64,000 nt of DNA, from assembly GCA_965227335.1 (NCBI GenBank), contig CBDDFV010000001.1, forward strand, positions 992,001-1,056,000, in the 5' to 3' direction. A program made the position numbers and the translations under genes. Source of the stretch: CBDDFV01 sp965227335 (GTDB taxonomy: Bacteria > Planctomycetota > Phycisphaerae > Phycisphaerales > SM1A02). Of the stretch, positions 19,195 to 28,425 are shown piece after piece (position 1 is the first letter of the stretch; the number at the start of each line of letters is the position of its first letter). Below the pieces are notes generated by a model. It had not been told where the DNA came from and did not search any database. It saw only the letters and a list, made by a program, of their open reading frames with translations.

Positions 19195-21429
19195 TCAGTT
19201 GGCGGCCGGGTCTCGATCCTGGGCGTCTTCGGCGCCTTCGTCGGGGCCGGGCGGCTCGTCCGCCGGGGCCCGGTCGCCCGCGTCGTCGTCGGGCCGAAGA
19301 TGCTCATCCGGGTCGAAGGTGCTCACGTCTGCGGAGGGAGACTCGGAGGCAGCGCCTTCGTCGTCGGGCACGTCATCCGGCGGTGTCCAGTCGGGCAGAC
19401 ACCACGACCACGCCGACTCGCCGCTGAACGCCGTCTTCCGGGCTCGGACTTCAAGCGCGTCCTTCGCCCGGCGCACCGTGGCCCACTTGATCCCCGCCGC
19501 GCGGGCCTCCGCCTGGACGGTCTTCGTCGGAACGGGGCCGTCCTCGAGCACCTGGCGCAGGAACGACTCCGCCTCGCTGAGCGCCGGCGCGGCGGGGGCC
19601 GTCGCGGACTCAGCGTCCGGCTGGCCGACCATGATGTCATCGGCCCGGATCTTGAGCGGCTCGTCCTCCCATTCGATCCGCGGCGTGCCGACGTGCGCCT
19701 GGCGCCCCTCGGCATCGGATGGCGGCGCGATCTTGTAGGCGAGGCCGAGCGTCTCCAGCCCCAGGTTGTTCTTGATGTTCAGGAACAGCCGGCGGTCGGC
19801 GTCGGCCGGATCGCGGATGACCGCCCAGACGGCGCGGGCCGCCGCGCCCCAGGCGATCGACCCGATGACCCGGTTGATCGCTTCGCCCGCGCCCTTGTTC
19901 AGGTGCGTGACGATGACGATGGCCACACCGGTGTCGCGTGCCAGCTCGGCGAGCGGCCGCAGCAGGCCGCGCACCTCCGAGTTGCGGTGGTCATCGACCT
20001 GGCCCACGTAGGCGGTCACCGGATCGATGGTCACGAGCTTGACACCGGGCGTCTGCTCGATGTGCTCGCGGAGGATGCGGCTGTCCCGCGCGAGGTCGAA
20101 CGGGTCGATCTCGGCGGCGGGCATGCCATCGACGCCGTCGATGAAGTGGATGCGCCGAACGTCCGCGCCGGCGGCGTCGAGCCGCGGCCGGATCGTGTCG
20201 CCGGGATCGTCTTCTGCGTTCAGTACGAGCACGTCACCCTGCGGGCACGCGCTGACCTCGTCGGGCCACGGCAGGCCGGCCGACACGCGCGCCGCGATGT
20301 CGCAGGTGAGGAACGACTTCCCGAGCCCGGCGTGCCCGGCGATGACCGTCAGCTTGCCGAGCGCGATGCGCCCGTACCAGAGCCATTCGATCGGTGTCGG
20401 CTCGATGTCGGCGAGGCAGCGGAGCCGGAGCTTGCGGGACGCGATTGCAGGCGCGCCGGTCGCTGGCACGGGCGTTCCGGCGATCCCAGAGAGGTCAACC
20501 GCGACCCCGTTGTTGCTGACCGCCGGTTCAATGTCACGCAGCCAGCCGTAGGGTCGGTCGTGTGGTTTCGATGCCGCATCGTCGATCTTGTGGCGGAGTT
20601 CCTTCTCCGACCACGGCGGCTGGCACCGCGGGTTGTACTCGTTCGAGAGCAGCCGGAAGGCAGCGCCGGACTCGAGACCGAAGCCGTGCACGAGCGCCGT
20701 CGCCGCAGCGTAGGTTGCGTTGTGCCCGCCCTGACCTGCGATCGCCGGCGGCATCGCATCCAGATATGCGACAGCCCGCCGCTCGATGTCGTCCTCACCG
20801 GCATCCGGTCGCTTCCCGCTCGGCGAATGGCAATGCACGGTCAACGGAGCCGCCTCGGGGAACGCACCGAGCTCGTATCGACGATCACCATGGCACTCGA
20901 CCAGCTCGCACGGCGCCGGCGGATCGTACTTCCAGTTCAGTGTGCCGGGCAGCCGCATGATCCGAGGGGCGTCGTGAACAGCGGGATCAGCGCTCAGCAC
21001 GCCGATGAGCGCCTTCTGCCGAATGGACCAGTCCGCGAGGTCGGTCATCGGTTCGAACAGGCGCCAGTAGGCGTGCACACCGCCTCCGCTGGTGACCAGT
21101 GCGGTCGGTTCCGGCAGCCCGGCTCGTTCGATGCGTGCCTTCGCGTCGTCGGCCGTGAGCCTCTCATCGATGTCCACGAAGAGGCAGCGGGCCACCGCCA
21201 CGTCGCTGGCGGTCGATCCCTGACCGCTGCGCGGATTGACGCCGAAGTACACGTTCATCTGCGCCCACGGCTCGGGCATCTCGAACGATGGCAGGCCGAC
21301 CGCGCGCACCCAACGGCGTTCGATCCGTCCGTCGAGAATGACACGCAGTTCCACGAGATCATCGGGGATGAAGAGCGCCGAGATGAACCCGGCGTGGCCA
21401 ACCTGCTGCGCGGTGCGATGTTCACTCAT
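19195..21429 (-). CDS. RepB-type primase fused to RecA-like helicase
   Basis: This is a probable replication protein of element 1. The 744-residue protein has an archaeo-eukaryotic-type primase domain with D86-x-D88 (FVDID), H119 (SGGGVHAYW) and a basic motif DAPRIMRLPGTLN. A PriCT-like helical domain follows (about 235-290). A RepA/AAA_25 hexameric helicase core comes next, with Walker A GHAGLGKS (365-372) and Walker B VKLVTID (D469). The acidic C-terminus is probably disordered. The ATG at 21429 overlaps the stop of the upstream HTH gene by 4 bp (ATGA), and this coupling decided the start. Confidence 0.88.
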   Translation of the reverse strand: MSEHRTAQQVGHAGFISALFIPDDLVELRVILDGRIERRWVRAVGLPSFEMPEPWAQMNVYFGVNPRSGQGSTASDVAVARCLFVDIDERLTADDAKARIERAGLPEPTALVTSGGGVHAYWRLFEPMTDLADWSIRQKALIGVLSADPAVHDAPRIMRLPGTLNWKYDPPAPCELVECHGDRRYELGAFPEAAPLTVHCHSPSGKRPDAGEDDIERRAVAYLDAMPPAIAGQGGHNATYAAATALVHGFGLESGAAFRLLSNEYNPRCQPPWSEKELRHKIDDAASKPHDRPYGWLRDIEPAVSNNGVAVDLSGIAGTPVPATGAPAIASRKLRLRCLADIEPTPIEWLWYGRIALGKLTVIAGHAGLGKSFLTCDIAARVSAGLPWPDEVSACPQGDVLVLNAEDDPGDTIRPRLDAAGADVRRIHFIDGVDGMPAAEIDPFDLARDSRILREHIEQTPGVKLVTIDPVTAYVGQVDDHRNSEVRGLLRPLAELARDTGVAIVIVTHLNKGAGEAINRVIGSIAWGAAARAVWAVIRDPADADRRLFLNIKNNLGLETLGLAYKIAPPSDAEGRQAHVGTPRIEWEDEPLKIRADDIMVGQPDAESATAPAAPALSEAESFLRQVLEDGPVPTKTVQAEARAAGIKWATVRRAKDALEVRARKTAFSGESAWSWCLPDWTPPDDVPDDEGAASESPSADVSTFDPDEHLRPDDDAGDRAPADEPPGPDEGAEDAQDRDPAAN

Positions 21430-21656
21430 CGGCGCACCGCCTTTGCGCCCGATGCGATGCCGTCGAGGTGTGCCTGGAGGTCGGCCAGTCGCCAGCGCAC
21501 CACGCGCTCGGCCAGGCGAATCGGCAGCGGGATCTGACCTGTATGGCTCATCCGCCAGACGCTGCGCACGTGCACGCCGAGTAGATCGGCGACCTGGCGC
21601 GCAGTCAGGAGGGTGACGCCGTCGAGCGGGTGGCCGTGGTTGGGAGGTGCGCTCAT
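21426..21656 (-). CDS. AlpA/excisionase-like HTH protein
   Basis: The 76-residue protein has a MerR-type winged helix of the HTH_17 family: LLTARQVADLLGVHVRSVWRMSHTG, then a wing with RLAERVVRWRLADLQAHL. Such proteins act as excisionases or activators in integrative elements. It overlaps the primase-helicase start by 4 bp and the next HTH gene by 4 bp, so the three genes are translated as a coupled set. Confidence 0.85.
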   Translation of the reverse strand: MSAPPNHGHPLDGVTLLTARQVADLLGVHVRSVWRMSHTGQIPLPIRLAERVVRWRLADLQAHLDGIASGAKAVRR

Positions 21657-21865
21657 GCGTCACCTCCTTCTCCGCTGCCGCCCTTGGCCCGCTCGACGAG
21701 CAGGGCCGCGACGGTGGGCACGTGCACAAGGACCGCGCTCCCGGCGATGAGTGCGGGTAGTCGTCCGGCTTCGACTTCGTCACGCAGCCAGCGAGCCGGA
21801 ACACGCAGGCAGCGCGCCGCCACGTTGAGCGGCACGGGTTCGGTGGGGTGCGGAGTCCTTTCCAT
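21653..21865 (-). CDS. Second small HTH protein
   Basis: The 70-residue product (MERTPHPTEP...) contains PLNVAARCLRVPARWLRDEVEAGRLPALIAGS, which fits an HTH_17-type helix-turn-helix followed by a wing. It is probably a partner or antagonist of the neighbouring AlpA-like protein. The start is uncertain: an ATG at 21877 and a TTG at 21916 are in the same frame. The ATG at 21865 leaves the folded part intact. Its stop overlaps the AlpA-like start. Confidence 0.65.
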   Translation of the reverse strand: MERTPHPTEPVPLNVAARCLRVPARWLRDEVEAGRLPALIAGSAVLVHVPTVAALLVERAKGGSGEGGDA

Positions 21866-21916
21866 GCCCCGAAGCATCGGGGACGGTTCGGAACCCAAGC
21901 GGAAGCCAAGCGGCAA

Positions 21917-22612
21917 TCAACCGGCAATCTTCCGCGCGAGGCGCCGGCCGGCGAGAGTCAGGCGCGCGCCGCTGCGGATGCCCTGCGGGCGTTCCGCCAG
22001 GCCGAGCTCGATCAACCGGCGGACGGCTGGGAGGATCGATCGATCGGCCAGGCGCGCATTGGACTCCATCGCTGCTTCGATCCGCGCGGCTGACGCGAGC
22101 TCGGAGGGGTCGAAGGTGGCGAGCGTCCGAAGCACCGTCACCTCAGTCGCCGTCAGGGCGGGAGGCGGCGGATCATCGTCGTCAGGAGCGCTTTCGCGCC
22201 CAGGGGGAGACGCACCCGCCTCAGCCGCGAGCCTGGCCTTCATCCGCTCTCGGTCCGCCCATGCGAGTGCGACGGTACGGACATCGGCGAGCGCGAAGTT
22301 GCCCGATCGGATCGTGTCGAATGGCATCTCGGCGATGTGGGCGAGGTGCTCCCATTCCTCGAGCGTGCGGGGCGCTTCGAATCCGGCGGCTTCGAGCTCC
22401 CGGTCCGTCGCACGGAGCGCGTCGCGAATAGCCCCTGTCAGCGCTTGGCGCTCCTCTTCGGACAGTCCCTCGCCGGGGCCAAGCGACGCGAGTGCATTGG
22501 CGAAGATCTGGAGCTTGTTCGCTGCGCGTTGCCACGACGCCCGGGCCTTCGTGTCAGTTTCGAGCGTTCGGTCGAACGCAGATCCGGCTTGTGGCTGCGT
22601 GGGATCGGTCAT
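21917..22612 (-). CDS. Unknown element-1 protein with C-terminal winged-helix-like region
   Basis: The 231-residue protein has an alpha-helical N-terminal half with several conserved-looking Trp and Glu residues, a Pro/Asp-rich linker (about 133-150), and a C-terminal region (LTATEVTVLRTLATFDPSELASAARIEAAM ... LIELGLAERPQGIRSGARLTLAG). That region has the pattern of a winged helix with a final beta hairpin. A regulatory or replication role is likely. It heads the replication set, and the 186-bp gap before the end of the nos operon should hold its promoter. Confidence 0.65.
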   Translation of the reverse strand: MTDPTQPQAGSAFDRTLETDTKARASWQRAANKLQIFANALASLGPGEGLSEEERQALTGAIRDALRATDRELEAAGFEAPRTLEEWEHLAHIAEMPFDTIRSGNFALADVRTVALAWADRERMKARLAAEAGASPPGRESAPDDDDPPPPALTATEVTVLRTLATFDPSELASAARIEAAMESNARLADRSILPAVRRLIELGLAERPQGIRSGARLTLAGRRLARKIAG

Positions 22613-22798
22613 GACTGGTCAGGTTGGACACTCCATGACACAGGACACGAGAAGCAGGGCTACGACATTCGACTGATGGTAACGAACACTTGACCAACGA
22701 TCTCAGTCGATCGCTGTGATCGCACCGAAGAACTCGCACTCAACTGACACTCGAGCCGACCGAATGGGCTTGATAAGTCTCCGTCGATCTTCATCGCG

Positions 22799-23413
22799 TC
22801 ACTGCATCGGGCGCGCCGCGGCGTACAGATCGAATCGGCCGGCCCCGAGCTGGCGGCAGTAGGTGCGATAGCCCTTCTTCGCGAGCATCTCGATCATCGG
22901 GATGGGCTTGAAGTCCACCGTGACCCGCAGGATCTCAGTCTCGCCGAGGGCCTCGGCAGCCTGAACGACCGGGCCGATCGGAACCTGACCCGCGGCGATG
23001 ATCGCCGTGGCATCGATCGTCAGGCAGACCCGATCCTCCTCGAACCAGGCCGGCGAATCGCTCACGCCGGTCGCCGGATCGCTGCTGATCGTTATGTCGA
23101 CCGGTTCGTTCTCTGCCGGGTGGAAACAGCCGCAGGCGCTGGGCGCGGGCGACGCGGTGGGGTCATCCTGGCTCGTCGGCTGCCCGACGACCGATCGGAG
23201 TCTGAGGACGAGGTCGCGCACGGGAATCTGGGCCATGCCCGCGGCCCGCTCGAGCGTGGCCACCTTGGCGACGGTCTTGCGCAGGACCGGGTTGCGCAGC
23301 TTCTTGAACGCCGGGGCCATCTCGATCAGGACGTCTTCAAGCTGCGGGTACGCGTCGAGCAGTTCTGCGACTCGCATTTCGGGGGTGATCAGTGCCGTGC
23401 TGCAAGTGGTCAT
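22799..23413 (-). CDS. DUF1858-DUF2249 protein
   Basis: The 204-residue protein has an N-terminal DUF1858-type helical domain (about 10-70, VAELLDAYPQLEDVLIEMAPAFKKLRNP), as found at the start of ScdA-like iron-sulfur repair and NO-related proteins. A linker with a CGCFHP patch follows. The C-terminal domain (about 125-204) has a TusA-like DUF2249 fold (ILRVTVDFKPIPMIEMLAKKGY). Such proteins accompany denitrification genes, but their reaction is not known to me. It is the last gene of the nos operon and overlaps the DUF438 gene by 4 bp. Confidence 0.75.
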   Translation of the reverse strand: MTTCSTALITPEMRVAELLDAYPQLEDVLIEMAPAFKKLRNPVLRKTVAKVATLERAAGMAQIPVRDLVLRLRSVVGQPTSQDDPTASPAPSACGCFHPAENEPVDITISSDPATGVSDSPAWFEEDRVCLTIDATAIIAAGQVPIGPVVQAAEALGETEILRVTVDFKPIPMIEMLAKKGYRTYCRQLGAGRFDLYAAARPMQ

Positions 23414-24750
23414 GATGCGCTCCCGTTCATCGTCTCTGGCGTGTCGTACTCGAGCAGTCTGCGCTCGCCCTCGAGTTGGCGCTCGCGCGTCAGGTCCTGG
23501 GTGACTTCGAGCGTGCCCATGTAGGTGCCGTCGGAGTCGCGCAGCGCGAAGTAGCGGATGAAGACGAATCGCCCCCTCAGCTCGATCCAGAAATCAGCGA
23601 CTCCCTGACGCCCCGACCGGAAGTCATCGAGGATCTCGTCGACGACGTTTACGCTTGCAGGCGGATGGCAGTGCTGGACCTTGCGCCCGATGACGGCCTT
23701 CGGGCGTACGAAGATGCGCTTCTGCCCCTCGCTGAAGAACCGCACGCGATCGTCCGCGTCGACGAAGGTCAGGTCCACCGGCAACACGGAGAACATCGCG
23801 ATCATCTGCTCGGGTGTGAGCGCGCCGGTCGGGAACATGATCGCTGAGTCGGGCGGATCGACGCGTCCGGCCGCGGGCGGGACGAGGTTCAGCGCGAGCC
23901 CTGATTGGCTCACGCCGCCGACAGTCTCGTCTGACACCGCAGGCCCACTGGGCTTCGGCGGGCGGTAGCCCTCATCCGGATCGACGAGGCACCAACCGTA
24001 CTGAGGCGACTGCGTCCAGATCTCGCCCCACTCGATGTCCGTGAGGGTCTGGAGGGCCATCGGAAGCAGGATGCGTTCCTCCTTGAAGATCATCTCGTCG
24101 ATGGCGTTGAAGGCAGGCTCGGCGACGGCCTCCACAACGACGGTCCACTCCTCTCGGGTCGCACCTTCGGCCATGAGCGCCTCGTGCAGGCACGAGAGCA
24201 GCTCGCGGACTTCGTCGTCCTTGCCCCACATGACCTTGGACGGCCCGGTGATGCCGTGACGTTCGAGCATCGGGAAGAGCAGGTTCTCCTTGCGGTCGTA
24301 GTGCTTGAAGATGTCCACCAGCTCGTTGAGCAGCTGGCGGCACGCGAAGACCGCGTCCGTTGGAGGCGCATCAGTGGCCTCGGGCCCGTCGGTGCACACT
24401 AACGCCGCTAGCGCCGCACGAAGGGAACGCACCTGCTGCTCGATCGCCGCGTTCTCCCTCTCAAAGGTCTTGACGGGGTGCCCAGGCGAGAGCACCGGGA
24501 CGGGGCGATCGGTGAGGATCTCCGAGACGACCTCGGAGTGCAGGTCGCACATGCCCATGATCTCCTCGACCGGCACGCCGTCGGCCATGAGCTCCTGCTC
24601 CATCTGCGCGATCTCTGTCGCGTCGCACTCCTGGACGAGCGTGCGGAGCTGGGCCTTCACCTCTTCGGGGGCTTGGCCTTCGTGGAGATGTCGGATGACA
24701 TGCTTGAGCGTGTCGATCCGCTTCTGGCGGTTGTTTAGGAGTTCAGACAT
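23410..24750 (-). CDS. DUF438 / hemerythrin / PAS protein
   Basis: The 446-residue protein has an N-terminal DUF438 helical domain (about 1-75) and a hemerythrin-type HHE region (about 130-245) with spaced His and Glu such as FKHYDRKENLLFPMLERHG and FKEERILLPMA. The C-terminal PAS-like domain (about 300-430) contains DLTFVDADDRVRFFSEGQKRIF. The domain order suggests a di-iron oxygen or NO sensor. The frame extends upstream over nosL, but the ATG at 24750 gives the family start MSELLNNRQKR. nosL lies 28 bp upstream. Confidence 0.85.
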   Translation of the reverse strand: MSELLNNRQKRIDTLKHVIRHLHEGQAPEEVKAQLRTLVQECDATEIAQMEQELMADGVPVEEIMGMCDLHSEVVSEILTDRPVPVLSPGHPVKTFERENAAIEQQVRSLRAALAALVCTDGPEATDAPPTDAVFACRQLLNELVDIFKHYDRKENLLFPMLERHGITGPSKVMWGKDDEVRELLSCLHEALMAEGATREEWTVVVEAVAEPAFNAIDEMIFKEERILLPMALQTLTDIEWGEIWTQSPQYGWCLVDPDEGYRPPKPSGPAVSDETVGGVSQSGLALNLVPPAAGRVDPPDSAIMFPTGALTPEQMIAMFSVLPVDLTFVDADDRVRFFSEGQKRIFVRPKAVIGRKVQHCHPPASVNVVDEILDDFRSGRQGVADFWIELRGRFVFIRYFALRDSDGTYMGTLEVTQDLTRERQLEGERRLLEYDTPETMNGSAS

Positions 24751-24778
24751 GATGGGATCTGATCCTCGTATTCTCAGT

Positions 24779-25252
24779 TCAGTCGCCGTGTGCGACGAAG
24801 CCGAGGTGTCTCCACGCGGCTTCGAAGCCGACGACCTCACCGCTGAGTTCCGCCCTCGCAGCATCGGCCTCGGAGAGCGATGCAAATGCCGCGATCTTCG
24901 ACGCCATCGGCGTTCGGAGGTCCGGTGAGATCAGGAAGTGAGCGTCCTCGGTCCGGACCCACTCCCGCGTCGCATGGCTGCACGACCAACGGGTCAGAAC
25001 CGTCTCGTTCGGATGCTCGACCTCGTAGTTGACCTGGCAGTTGAAGTCGTCGAACCACCGCGGTTCAGGGCCCCTGGGACCGTCGATCATCGTCGCGGTC
25101 GCCCATCGCTCATCGCTGATTATCATGTTGCACTGGGCACACACCGAGTCACCGAGACTGACCGTGGGCGGCCCGTCGGAGTCCTGGCGGTCACATCCTG
25201 CAAGGGTGAGCAAGACGACCGGGAGCAAGGCGACGAGAAGGATGCGATTCAT
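24779..25252 (-). CDS. nosL: Copper-binding lipoprotein NosL
   Basis: NosL binds Cu(I) and delivers copper to nitrous oxide reductase on the outer face of the membrane. The 157-residue protein has a lipobox LTLAGC with C20 as the lipidation site, then the NosL motif C38-A-Q-C41-N-M43, whose Cys and Met residues are the expected copper ligands. The ATG at 25252 overlaps the nosY stop by 4 bp. The length is normal. Confidence 0.92.
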   Translation of the reverse strand: MNRILLVALLPVVLLTLAGCDRQDSDGPPTVSLGDSVCAQCNMIISDERWATATMIDGPRGPEPRWFDDFNCQVNYEVEHPNETVLTRWSCSHATREWVRTEDAHFLISPDLRTPMASKIAAFASLSEADAARAELSGEVVGFEAAWRHLGFVAHGD

Positions 25253-26136
25253 ACGGAGCCTCTCCTCGCAAAGAGCAGGACCGCGAGTCCGAGCGGCAGG
25301 ATCGTCCACACCACCAGCGACGACGCGAGCACCCAGGGGAGGGCGTCGCCGAGTGTCTGAGAAGCGTACGCGCCGACGGGCCCGAGCACGTCGAGCGATG
25401 CGTTCATGTTGACGATGACGACCATCTTGAACGACTGAAGCGGGTTGAGGGTCGCGAGGCCAAAGACCTCATGGACGCGGAGCTTGAAGAGCACCGAACT
25501 CGCCATGAGGCCAAGGTCGCTCACGAAGACGAGCGTGAGCCACACGAAGAGGGCGAGGCCGTTCGCCACGGATGTTCGCCGGGAGATAACCGAGATCAAG
25601 ACGCCGACGGAGAGCATCGCGACCGCGAGCAACGCCGTGAACGTGATGAGCATCGCGAACGCATCGACGCCGACGCCGCCGGCCCGCCACGCGAGCACAC
25701 CGGCGCTCACGCCGAATCCGATGCAGAGCGAGCAGACCAGCGCCGCGGCGAGGCCGACGTACTTTCCGAGCAGGACCTGCGTGCGCGAGACCGGCTGGGC
25801 GAGCAGGTAGAGCAGCGTTCCCCGCTCTCGCTCGCCCGCGATCGAGCCCGCACCGGCGGTAAGCGCCATGAGCGGGACGACGAGCATGATGAGATTCAGC
25901 AAGCCGGCAGCGGTCCTGCCGAAACCAGCGAAGCCGTGCGAGCCGACCCCGCTGAGCGACAGGAACGACACGCCCACCGCGAGCACCGTGAACGCGACGG
26001 TGTAGAGCAGGAACCACTTGCTTGCCAGGGCGTCGCGGAACTCGCGACCGGCGAAGCGGCCGATGCCTCCGACCAGCGTCGGGGCGGCCGACCCGCGAAC
26101 GGACTCCGCGGCGTGGATCGTCGTGATGGCGCTCAT
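25249..26136 (-). CDS. nosY: ABC transporter permease NosY
   Basis: NosY is the membrane part of the NosFY transporter needed to assemble the Cu-S centre of NosZ, working with NosD. The 295-residue protein has six predicted membrane helices and the ABC-2 signature GSIAGERERGTLLYLLAQPVSRTQVLLGKYVG between helices 2 and 3. The ATG at 26136 overlaps the nosF stop by 4 bp, so I rejected the longer upstream frame. Confidence 0.92.
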   Translation of the reverse strand: MSAITTIHAAESVRGSAAPTLVGGIGRFAGREFRDALASKWFLLYTVAFTVLAVGVSFLSLSGVGSHGFAGFGRTAAGLLNLIMLVVPLMALTAGAGSIAGERERGTLLYLLAQPVSRTQVLLGKYVGLAAALVCSLCIGFGVSAGVLAWRAGGVGVDAFAMLITFTALLAVAMLSVGVLISVISRRTSVANGLALFVWLTLVFVSDLGLMASSVLFKLRVHEVFGLATLNPLQSFKMVVIVNMNASLDVLGPVGAYASQTLGDALPWVLASSLVVWTILPLGLAVLLFARRGSV

Positions 26137-27014
26137 CGATCGGTCTCCGGCAGGTGGACGTCGTCGAGTACCTCGATGTCGCGGACGTCGATCTGGCGTC
26201 GGGCCAGCAAGGTGATGGGCTCCGCCTTCCGGTCGCGGGGCACGGCGACGCACAAGCCGTGCCCGTTGAGGTGCACGGCGTGCCCGGCCTCGCGGAGCAC
26301 CCTGGCGGCGTCCGCTTCGCTGGCCATCGAGAGATGGAGGCGAACGACCTGGACCGCCTTCTCGGTCGGCCACAGCTCGGCGGGCGTGGTGTCGCGCTCC
26401 AGTCGCCCGCGCTCCATGACGAGGATGCGGTCGGCGAGCGAGATGATCTCGTCGGGACGGTGCGAGGCGAAGAGCAGCGTCTTCCCGGCGCTGCGGAGCC
26501 GCTGCAGCGTCGCGACGACCTCGCCGCGCCCGTCCGAATCGAGATTCGACGTGGGCTCGTCCAGGATGATCAGGGGCGGATCACTCAGCATCGCGACGGC
26601 CAGCGCGAGACGCTGCTTCATGCCGCCGGACAGGTCGCGCACGCGTTTCCGCTCGTGCCCGGTCAGGCCGACCGCTTCGAGGGCGTCGGCGGCCTGCGCC
26701 CGGGTCGCCCGTCGCAGTCGCGCGAAGAACATCATCGCGTTGCCGAGTCGGGCGTCGTCGTGGAAGGCGAGTTCCTGGGGGATGTAGCCGACGAGGGCCC
26801 GGGCGTGCCGGCCGCGCCGCCGGACATCGATGCCGCCGATCGAGGCGGTGCCCCGGTGCCGGATCACGCCGAGGAGACAGCGGATGAGCGTGGTCTTGCC
26901 GGCCCCGTTGCTGCCCCAGAGGGCGAGGGCGCCCCCCGCGTCGAGGTCGAAGGAGACCCGGGACACGGCCTCGACCCGGCCGAAGCGCTTGGTGATCTTC
27001 TCGGCGCGGATCAT
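26133..27014 (-). CDS. nosF: ABC transporter ATP-binding protein NosF
   Basis: This is the ATPase partner of NosY. The 293-residue protein has Walker A GSNGAGKT (34-41), a Q-loop near YIPQE, signature LSGGMKQR, Walker B LIILDEPTSNLD and an H-loop in FASHRPDE. The last 80 residues form the extra C-terminal domain common in NosF. Its start overlaps the nosD stop by 4 bp. Confidence 0.93.
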   Translation of the reverse strand: MIRAEKITKRFGRVEAVSRVSFDLDAGGALALWGSNGAGKTTLIRCLLGVIRHRGTASIGGIDVRRRGRHARALVGYIPQELAFHDDARLGNAMMFFARLRRATRAQAADALEAVGLTGHERKRVRDLSGGMKQRLALAVAMLSDPPLIILDEPTSNLDSDGRGEVVATLQRLRSAGKTLLFASHRPDEIISLADRILVMERGRLERDTTPAELWPTEKAVQVVRLHLSMASEADAARVLREAGHAVHLNGHGLCVAVPRDRKAEPITLLARRQIDVRDIEVLDDVHLPETDR

Positions 27015-28411
27015 GTCCGACCTCCTGCGTCGGGTGTCGAAAGCCCCGGACCGATCATCACGGCGACGATGACGCCGGCGACCAGCGCGAGCAGGGCGAC
27101 GGCGAGGACGGCCATCGGCGTCGCGTTGCGCTCCGACCCGACCATCGCGAGTTCGATCGCGGGAGGCGCGGCCAGCGGCGACGGATCGATCAGCGTGGAC
27201 TCCGGCCGGAGTTCGGGCAGCGCCCGCGACGTGAACTCGATCGCCTGCTGCGCGGGGCTGTGCACGAACAGCCGCAGGTTGGGCTCGTTGGCGAGCATCG
27301 CGCCGAAGAGACTCTGCGGCTCGTAGACGACGTCCCCGATCCCGTCGGCGTCGAGATCGAAGCCCGCGTAGTCGGACCAGTAGTTGCCGACGCCGTCGCG
27401 GGCGAAGGCGTTGAGGACGAGCCGCCCCCGGCCGTGCGTCGCCGCGGGCTCCTCGTTCTCGACGAACGCGTTGCCCGTGAAGACGTTGTCGTGCGTGATC
27501 GGGGTCGCCAGCAGGCCGATCTCGTTGAAGGCGATCACGTTGGACTCGAACCGGCCCGTGGAGTCGATCGAGGAGGGGCTATTGTCGATGTAGATGCCCA
27601 CGCGGTTCGCGAGCACGGCGTTCTCGACGATGGTGATGTCGTCGCAGTCCTTGAGCCCGATCCCGTAGCCGCTCGCGCCGCGGTTGTTCCGCATGCGGTT
27701 CCCCCGCAGCGCGATGCGGTTGCTGTACATGAGGTAGACGCCGACGGAGTTGCCGAGCAGATCATTGCCTTCGAGGATCGAGCCGTGGCTGTACATGAAG
27801 TGCAGCCCGTACCGGCTGTCCATCACGGTGTTCCGCGTGATGCGGAGATCCTCGGAGTACCAGAACACCATGTCGCGCGAGCCCCGGACGGTGTTGTGGT
27901 CCACGGTGCTCCCATGGCTCCACCACAGGCGGATGCCGTCCCCGCGTCGCCCGGGCTCGAACTCCTTGCAAGTGATCGAGTTGTTCCTGATCACCGCGTC
28001 GGGCGATTGCCGGAGGTCGATGCCGAAGAGGGCGTCCTCGATCGTGTTCGATTCGATCGTCGCGTTGGCGGCGATCACCCGGATCGCCGACGGCTCGCCC
28101 GTGACATCCTCGCCCGACGCACGGACGGTGCACCGCCGGACCGTCACGCCGTCCGCCCGCACCTCGATGACCGTGCCCTCGCCGAGACCGTCGAACACGG
28201 CGCCGGCGCTGCCGTCGAGCACGACCGCCTTGCGAATGACGAGATTGCCCTCGTAGACCCCGGCGGGCAGGCGGATCTCGGCGCCCGGCGCGGCCTGCTC
28301 GATCATCCGCTCGATTACCGCGACCGGTTGACCCGCCGGTTCCGGACCGGCCGTGGCAGCGCCTGTCATGAGCAGCAGGCCCGCTAGGATGTGGAGTGCG
28401 ACAGCGCGCAT
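27011..28411 (-). CDS. nosD: Periplasmic copper-centre assembly protein NosD
   Basis: NosD is the periplasmic beta-helix partner of NosFY in maturing the NosZ copper centre. The 466-residue protein has a signal peptide (1-21), then carbohydrate-binding/CASH-type parallel beta-helix repeats (about 35-360) with many NxI/NxV turns (ESNTIEDALFGI, EGNDLLGNSVGVYLMYS) and the NYWSDYAGFDLDADGIGD segment typical of NosD. A C-terminal membrane helix (about 435-457) is present. The ATG at 28411 starts the signal peptide. It is one of the better-conserved genes of the cluster. Confidence 0.93.
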   Translation of the reverse strand: MRAVALHILAGLLLMTGAATAGPEPAGQPVAVIERMIEQAAPGAEIRLPAGVYEGNLVIRKAVVLDGSAGAVFDGLGEGTVIEVRADGVTVRRCTVRASGEDVTGEPSAIRVIAANATIESNTIEDALFGIDLRQSPDAVIRNNSITCKEFEPGRRGDGIRLWWSHGSTVDHNTVRGSRDMVFWYSEDLRITRNTVMDSRYGLHFMYSHGSILEGNDLLGNSVGVYLMYSNRIALRGNRMRNNRGASGYGIGLKDCDDITIVENAVLANRVGIYIDNSPSSIDSTGRFESNVIAFNEIGLLATPITHDNVFTGNAFVENEEPAATHGRGRLVLNAFARDGVGNYWSDYAGFDLDADGIGDVVYEPQSLFGAMLANEPNLRLFVHSPAQQAIEFTSRALPELRPESTLIDPSPLAAPPAIELAMVGSERNATPMAVLAVALLALVAGVIVAVMIGPGLSTPDAGGRT

Positions 28412-28425
28412 CGGGCGATCCTCGT

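Noticed and set aside
19096..21537. 813-codon open frame on the plus strand over the element 1 primase-helicase
   Set aside because: The opposite strand encodes clear primase and Walker motifs. The plus-strand product has none.
25471..26787. 438-codon plus-strand frame across nosY and nosF
   Set aside because: Charged low-complexity translation antisense to two recognised genes of the nos operon.
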